Source of the DNA: Paragordius varius
Taxonomy: Eukaryota; Nematomorpha
Length of the DNA stretch: 64,000 nt
Assembly (NCBI GenBank): GCA_964247055.1
Contig: OZ176053.1
Location: 8,060,001 to 8,124,000, forward strand
Reading direction: 5' to 3'
Below the pieces are notes generated by a model, which worked only from the letters and a program-made list of their open reading frames with translations, was not told where the DNA came from and searched no databases. The position numbers and the translations under genes are program-made. Each line of letters starts with the position of its first letter. The stretch's first letter is position 1. This document shows positions 59,266 through 64,000 of this stretch, in pieces.

Positions 59266-59540
59266 CAGTGGTTCCTAAAAGGGGGCAACACCCTAGGGGG
59301 GGCGCAAATTCGGAGAAATAACAAAAACAAATTGAAGATTAGTTAGGATCTCAGGTCTAAATTATCACGATTCGTCCCCGATAAAGAAAAAATATTCCAA
59401 CAATTGCAGATACAAGGATCTCATTGATTATAATTATAATATTATGATAAAAATTTTGATTTTAATCTTTGTTTTTTGGGGAGAAAGGTAAATTTTTTTT
59501 CAATTTAGTGGGACGTGAACAAAAAAGTTAATGTGCGCTT
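59266..59540. mobile_element. hAT-like remnant starting CAGTGGTTCCTAAAA
   Basis: CAGTGGTTCCTAAAAGGGGG followed by CACCCTAGGGGGGGCGC is typical of the CAGTGGTTCCCAAA hAT MITE group, and AGTGGGACGTGAACAAAAAA near 59507 resembles its distal end. The terminal complement is lost or decayed. Confidence 0.5.
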
Positions 59541-60702
59541 AACATAATTTAATTTATTCTAAAAAATGAACGACACTTCCAAAATATGCTTCATATGTCA
59601 CCATTATTATACCTATGATTTTGATATACCAATAGGTATTTAAATTAAATATAGAAAAACAGCACTGATCTAAAATACGATTTACTCACAAAGCTTATTT
59701 ATATAACAAGATTATGTTCAAAACAATGCAAAAATTCTAAATTTTAAATTTATCGTTGGGCATTTATTTATCTATAAAATCGTTGTCCAGACTTCTTCTT
59801 CGAAAACCATACCATATGCCCATCCAAGCAAAACAGAAATAAAAAATTCGCATAAAGCAGCAGTTAAATTTTGTGAGTTAAAAAAGATAAACAATTTTAT
59901 ATTAGTACTAATTTATTGAACGTACAAAAAAATTGCATTCTTTAAGTTATAATTCAATCCATAAAATATATTCTCCCCCACCCCCCTTCCTCATACTCCA
60001 CGTAAGTATAAAATCGATCGATACCGGGTGAATCATAAAATAGCATGCATACCTAATGAAATACATACGCACATAATTACACAAAATCTCGTATATTTAT
60101 ATGTTTTATAAACCAATATTTAAATTAAAATACGTATATTTACTCATGAAAATTAAATAAAAAATGTATTGTTTATCCACCAATTCGGTTTAATGAATGG
60201 AACAATTGAGCAGCTATATTATACATAATTTTGAAATTCCATATATTATTTTAATTTCTACACCACAACTGTGCACTGAGAATTTTGCTTTTATAAGCTT
60301 GTTTAGATAATATGTATTATGATTCAATATACATACATATATATAGTTTTAAAAATTTGTTATATTTTAATGTGCAAAAATACATACATATATAAGTTAG
60401 TATAAAATCTAATCTATCAATCAATAAAAAACGAACAAATAATAAAAATTGTATTTTTTATTCCTAAACCGATATATAATTCCAATTTTTAATCTTTGTT
60501 TTATCAAGCAAGACCCAACAAAAACACCTATTATTTATAGCTTTTCACGCCGGATATTTTCTCAAAAAATATTCGAAGAAAGTATTTTTTTCCAAAATAT
60601 TAATTAAATTAATTTAAATAATTTTTTTATATACCACCCTCATCCTTTTTTTATTTTATATCATTCATAATAGCACAACTATAATATTGAAAATCCCAAA
60701 TC

Positions 60703-63130
60703 ATGAATAAAGGACCGTCTTATGGATTAAGTGCTGCAGTAGCGGCCAAAGTAATATATTTATGCATTTCATTTTTGGTTTTTCGTGATTTTTTAAAGCA
60801 TATTAAAAATAATATTTAGGAATTAATTTTTAATTCATATAAATCTATATATATAAATATTGGTTTGCTAAAAAATTAAAAAATATGATTTTTGATTGCA
60901 AAAACATCAGTTGTTCTCCTCTAATTTAATTTTTCTTCATTACAAAAAAAACCTTGAAAATTTTTGAAAAATATGTATGTGAGATATATAAATATCCAAT
61001 AAGATAGTTGAACAAAGGTCAGTTTTTAAATTGCAATTTATTAATCAAAACATCAAATCATGATGCAGATTTTATAGCTTGTTTCCGTTCAATCTTGTAC
61101 ATTTACAATAAATAATACTTAAATTTTTTTGGCTGTTGAATTATTTATTCAATCATTTGATAGATAATTATAATATAAACAGATTCCCCTTAAATTAAAC
61201 AGATAATTAAATTTATTATATCAATCAAGCAATTCTTATTTTTGTTTTGTCCTCTCTGTCTTAAACTTATTTTTTTCTCCCAAATATTAACATTTAACTT
61301 ATCAACAATTATCATGAATTCTGGTCCAGCTTATGGTTTAAGTGCTGCTGTAGCCCAAAAGGTATTACATATCGGCCATGTTCTTTATTCAGAATTACTT
61401 AAAATTTACTTTAACTTTAATTGCAAATAATTGGTTATTTTTTGAAATTCCGATTTGGGCAGATATTATTATTTTTTGCGCGTAAATGTCTAAATTTATT
61501 TACTATATAATTTTATTAAACCGTGTAATAAATATAATTATGTAAGATTTTTAGTTAGTTTTTTACGGTTTTTATGGATACATAATAATTTGATATAAAA
61601 TCGAAATCTCCACGCAATAAAAACATGGCGACGAGCCACCTCTAATTCCCAATAATTTATTGGTTACTTATCTTCTATCCCACAATTTTTTGTTTTCTTT
61701 TATTGAAAAGAGTTATATAAGTTAGGGGTGTCAATAAAATTATCGGTTTTTTTCACATTCAACCAATTTTCCACACCAAGGTCACAATGCGAAAATCAAT
61801 CGATTTGAGAGAACAAATGTTTCTATCTTATTATATTTTTTTGCAACTTAATAACTATTTAACACAATCAAAATCGTAATATTAACAGTATAATTGCTAT
61901 TTCACAAATCGATATAATTATTTTTCCCTTTGTCACATGTAAAATTGGGCTAGACTATATATATATTATGTGTTGGTTGGTATCATTAGAATAAAAACTA
62001 GTTAATTAAATATCTATCCATAATTTATCTGTATGACTCATTTTTTATGTATGACTCATTTTTCATATATGACTCATTTCGACAAATTTGGCGATATAAT
62101 GGGAATAAATAAGTGGCTTTAGGTTAAAAAATATATAATTCAAAAATTAACAGTTTTTGACTAAGATTAGGCCTGGTTTTTTATTTACACTTTTAGCATT
62201 AAAGTAATTTATATTAATTATAGTTGGCTTCAAAACGTGATCCCGAACAAGAAGAACAAGTTAAACAATGGATTTCTACCATACTGAAAGACGAGGGCTT
62301 TCAATGGGGATCATCCTATGAGGATACCTTAAGAGATGGAAAAGTTTTATGCAGGTAAAAATTTCTTTTTGCTTTTTTACTTACTTAAATCTCTTGGTTA
62401 ATAAATATTGGCAGTGCATGAATATAATATCTATTTCCCGGTTGACTTTTATGATTACGATACTAGAGTGATGAATAAATTACAGCCCGGTATCATCAAA
62501 AAGATAAATGACAAGGGAGGCGACTTCAAAATGATGGAGAATATTACAAATTTCCAAAGAGCTGCAAAAGAATATGGTGTCCCAGACCTTGACGTTTTCC
62601 AAACTGTGGATCTATGGGACAAACGTAACATTTCACAAGTTACACAATGTCTTTTCGCCATTGGTCGTGTGGTAAGCTTCACTAATTTATATCGGTTTTT
62701 ATATAAGCGATTACAGCGAATTTTAGCAGATAAATTCTACCCATGTTTAATACTTATATATATATAGGCTCAAAACAAACCCGGATACAATTTCCCCATT
62801 CTAGGTCCCAAACTTTCGGAAGAAAATAAACGCAATTTTTCAGAGGAAACACTGCGTGCTGGTACATGAATCTAACTAATTCAACAATAATTTGTTTTAA
62901 AAAAAAGTTTTTTACTGATGTGCATAGTAAAAATGTCATTAAAGAATATATGTATCATTAACTAAAAAATACTTGCTTTCTTAAAACCAAATTTTATTTT
63001 AATATTATTTCCCTTGCTTACCATATTTTTTAATATCTTTTTAGGTGAGGGTATAATAAATCTTCAAATGGGTTCCAATAAAGGTGCCACTCAAAAGGGT
63101 ATGAATTTCGGAAACACAAGACACATATAA
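60703..63130 (+). CDS. Transgelin/calponin-like muscle protein (Mp20 type) with two alternative first exons
   Basis: Exon 1a (60703-60750) and exon 1b (61314-61361) each carry an ATG and 16 codons in phase 0. Common exons are 62224-62354, 62467-62671, 62768-62861 and 63045-63130. Either form closes to 187 aa. Exon 1a gives MNKGPSYGLSAAVAAK and 1b MNSGPAYGLSAAVAQK. The body is one calponin-homology domain (LASKRDPEQEEQVKQWI, LRDGKVLC, MNKLQPGIIKKIN, DLFQTVDLWDKRN-type block read as DVFQTVDLWDKRN) and one C-terminal calponin repeat, GIINLQMGSNKGATQKGMN ending FGNTRHI. Such proteins bind actin and stabilise filaments in invertebrate muscle. The length is that of transgelin and fly Mp20. The two first exons are clearly a duplicated exon, and each has its own upstream sequence, which suggests two promoters or mutually exclusive starts. 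Confidence 0.94.
62034..62076. promoter_or_regulatory. Three TGACTCA (AP-1-type) sites spaced exactly 18 bp in the transgelin-like intron
   Basis: TGACTCA occurs at 62034-62040, 62052-62058 and 62070-62076, inside an imperfect 18-bp tandem repeat (TATGACTCATTTTT-like). TGACTCA is the consensus for AP-1 and related bZIP factors. The cluster is in the intron just before the first common exon. It may be an enhancer or only a slipped repeat. Confidence 0.45.
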
Positions 63131-64000
63131 ATGCGAAAGTCAAAAATGTATAATCTTCTTCGTTTGCTAACTTATTTCGTTTTCGATCAATATTACTTGT
63201 TTCATATAATTTTATATTTAAACTTTGGTGGTTAAAAATTCGTAAATATTTTTTTCAATCCTTTCTTATATATTATGCAAACCTTGTGATTTTTAACATA
63301 ATTAACCTTTGTTCCTACTATTTTGGCCCTTACCTAATTTGAAGTTCCACACTGTATCAATTGTAACGATTGGTCGATTTTTTTCGTTAATGTAAATTAT
63401 AATTTTTCAAAAAACCTTATTTCAACATATAATTAGTATTAATATTATTATTATGACTTATGTACTTATGAATAGCTTTTGTCCAAAAACTAACAATAAA
63501 CAATAAAAATGCAAATATATATCGAGTTTGTCTTAATATAAGTTAGATCGCTCGCTATGAATTCAGATGATAATCAAATTAAAAATTTTGGATTAAACAA
63601 AATGTGTAATATATATATACTATTCTGTACCACAACATTAAGGTTTACATTATGATATACATTTTATAGTGTGTCAAATGAGCTCATTTTTACTTTTTAA
63701 CAGACCAAAAATTAAATAGGAAGGATATGTGGGTTGTTAAAAATGCTTATATAAAAGAAAAGGTGCAACAGTTGATATGTATTTCGCTAATATAAATTGT
63801 AAAACGATTTAAATTGACCATATATTTAAAATAAGGGCGTAAATGGCCTAAATCCAATATAGCTCCAACAATATATGATTTTTTAGCCAAAAAGCGTTTC
63901 TGAAGGTTTTTTAAATTTTTTACATGTTAAAATACCGAAAACGCTTTGATCAAAATTCTAATTATAGTTTAAGTATGCTAGAACTTCCGCAAATAATTTA
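63131..64000. other. Downstream flank of the transgelin-like gene
   Basis: This is AT-rich sequence after the stop codon that should include the 3' untranslated region. I see no further exon, RNA gene or recognisable repeat up to the window edge. Confidence 0.6.

Larger units (their letters stand above)
57248..60702. other. Gene-free spacer between NELF-C/D and the transgelin-like gene
   Basis: This is about 3.4 kb of AT-rich sequence with no exon that I could support. It includes two hAT-like remnants (about 58985-59109 and 59266-59540). The last few hundred bases before 60703 should include the promoter of the muscle gene, but I could not assign a CArG box or TATA box with confidence in this AT-rich background. 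Confidence 0.6.

Noticed and set aside
1-64000. CRISPR array, operon or bacterial-type system
   Set aside because: There are no regularly spaced repeats with spacers. The genes contain spliceosomal introns and encode animal proteins on both strands.

Overview
This window is nuclear DNA from an invertebrate animal. It is very A+T-rich (roughly three quarters by eye), its genes are split by spliceosomal introns, and the proteins are animal-type: DAXX, NELF-C/D, FANCI, URI1, and a one-calponin-repeat muscle protein. The species cannot be named from the sequence. Many introns of only 22-32 nt, concentrated at the 5' ends of genes, recall flatworm-like or mesozoan-like genomes, but that is a hint only. 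The exon joins below were worked out by hand from splice sites, reading-frame phase and remembered human homologues; most multi-exon genes close in one frame.

Layout: (1) 1-1112, the 3' end of an ABHD4/5-type hydrolase, + strand. (2) 1113-7466, no gene: a tRNA-like SINE, TA microsatellites, mariner-like inverted-repeat elements with a nested MITE, and a foldback element. (3) 7467-12163 DAXX (+), tail to tail with an aquaporin at 12318-14660 (-). (4) 15725-28368 FANCI (-), 26 exons and about 1,775 aa, divergent from DHDDS/cis-prenyltransferase at 28426-29389 (+), with 57 bp between start codons. (5) 29864-30698 NDUFAF4-like (-) and 31813-33241 URI1 (+). (6) 33242-38384, a second foldback element and a broken APE-type LINE on the - strand. 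(7) 38385-50081 TMEM94 (+), 18 exons. (8) EMC4 (-, ATG at 51545) and NELF-C/D (+, ATG at 51574-57247), divergent with only 28 bp between start codons. (9) 57248-60702 mostly gene-free with hAT remnants. (10) 60703-63130, a transgelin/Mp20-like gene with two alternative first exons. The remainder to 64000 looks empty.

The genes are unrelated housekeeping genes: DNA repair, dolichol synthesis, complex I assembly, chaperone scaffold, ER membrane insertion, Pol II pausing, and muscle. They are not an operon or one system. The most notable observations are the 18 micro-introns, the two very tight divergent gene pairs, a 755-bp insertion with 17-bp direct repeats that splits NELF-C/D inside a conserved motif, the aquaporin with an NPI first motif and altered filter residues, and the duplicated start exon of the muscle gene. 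I saw no CRISPR array, no rRNA, no convincing tRNA gene and no virus-like element.
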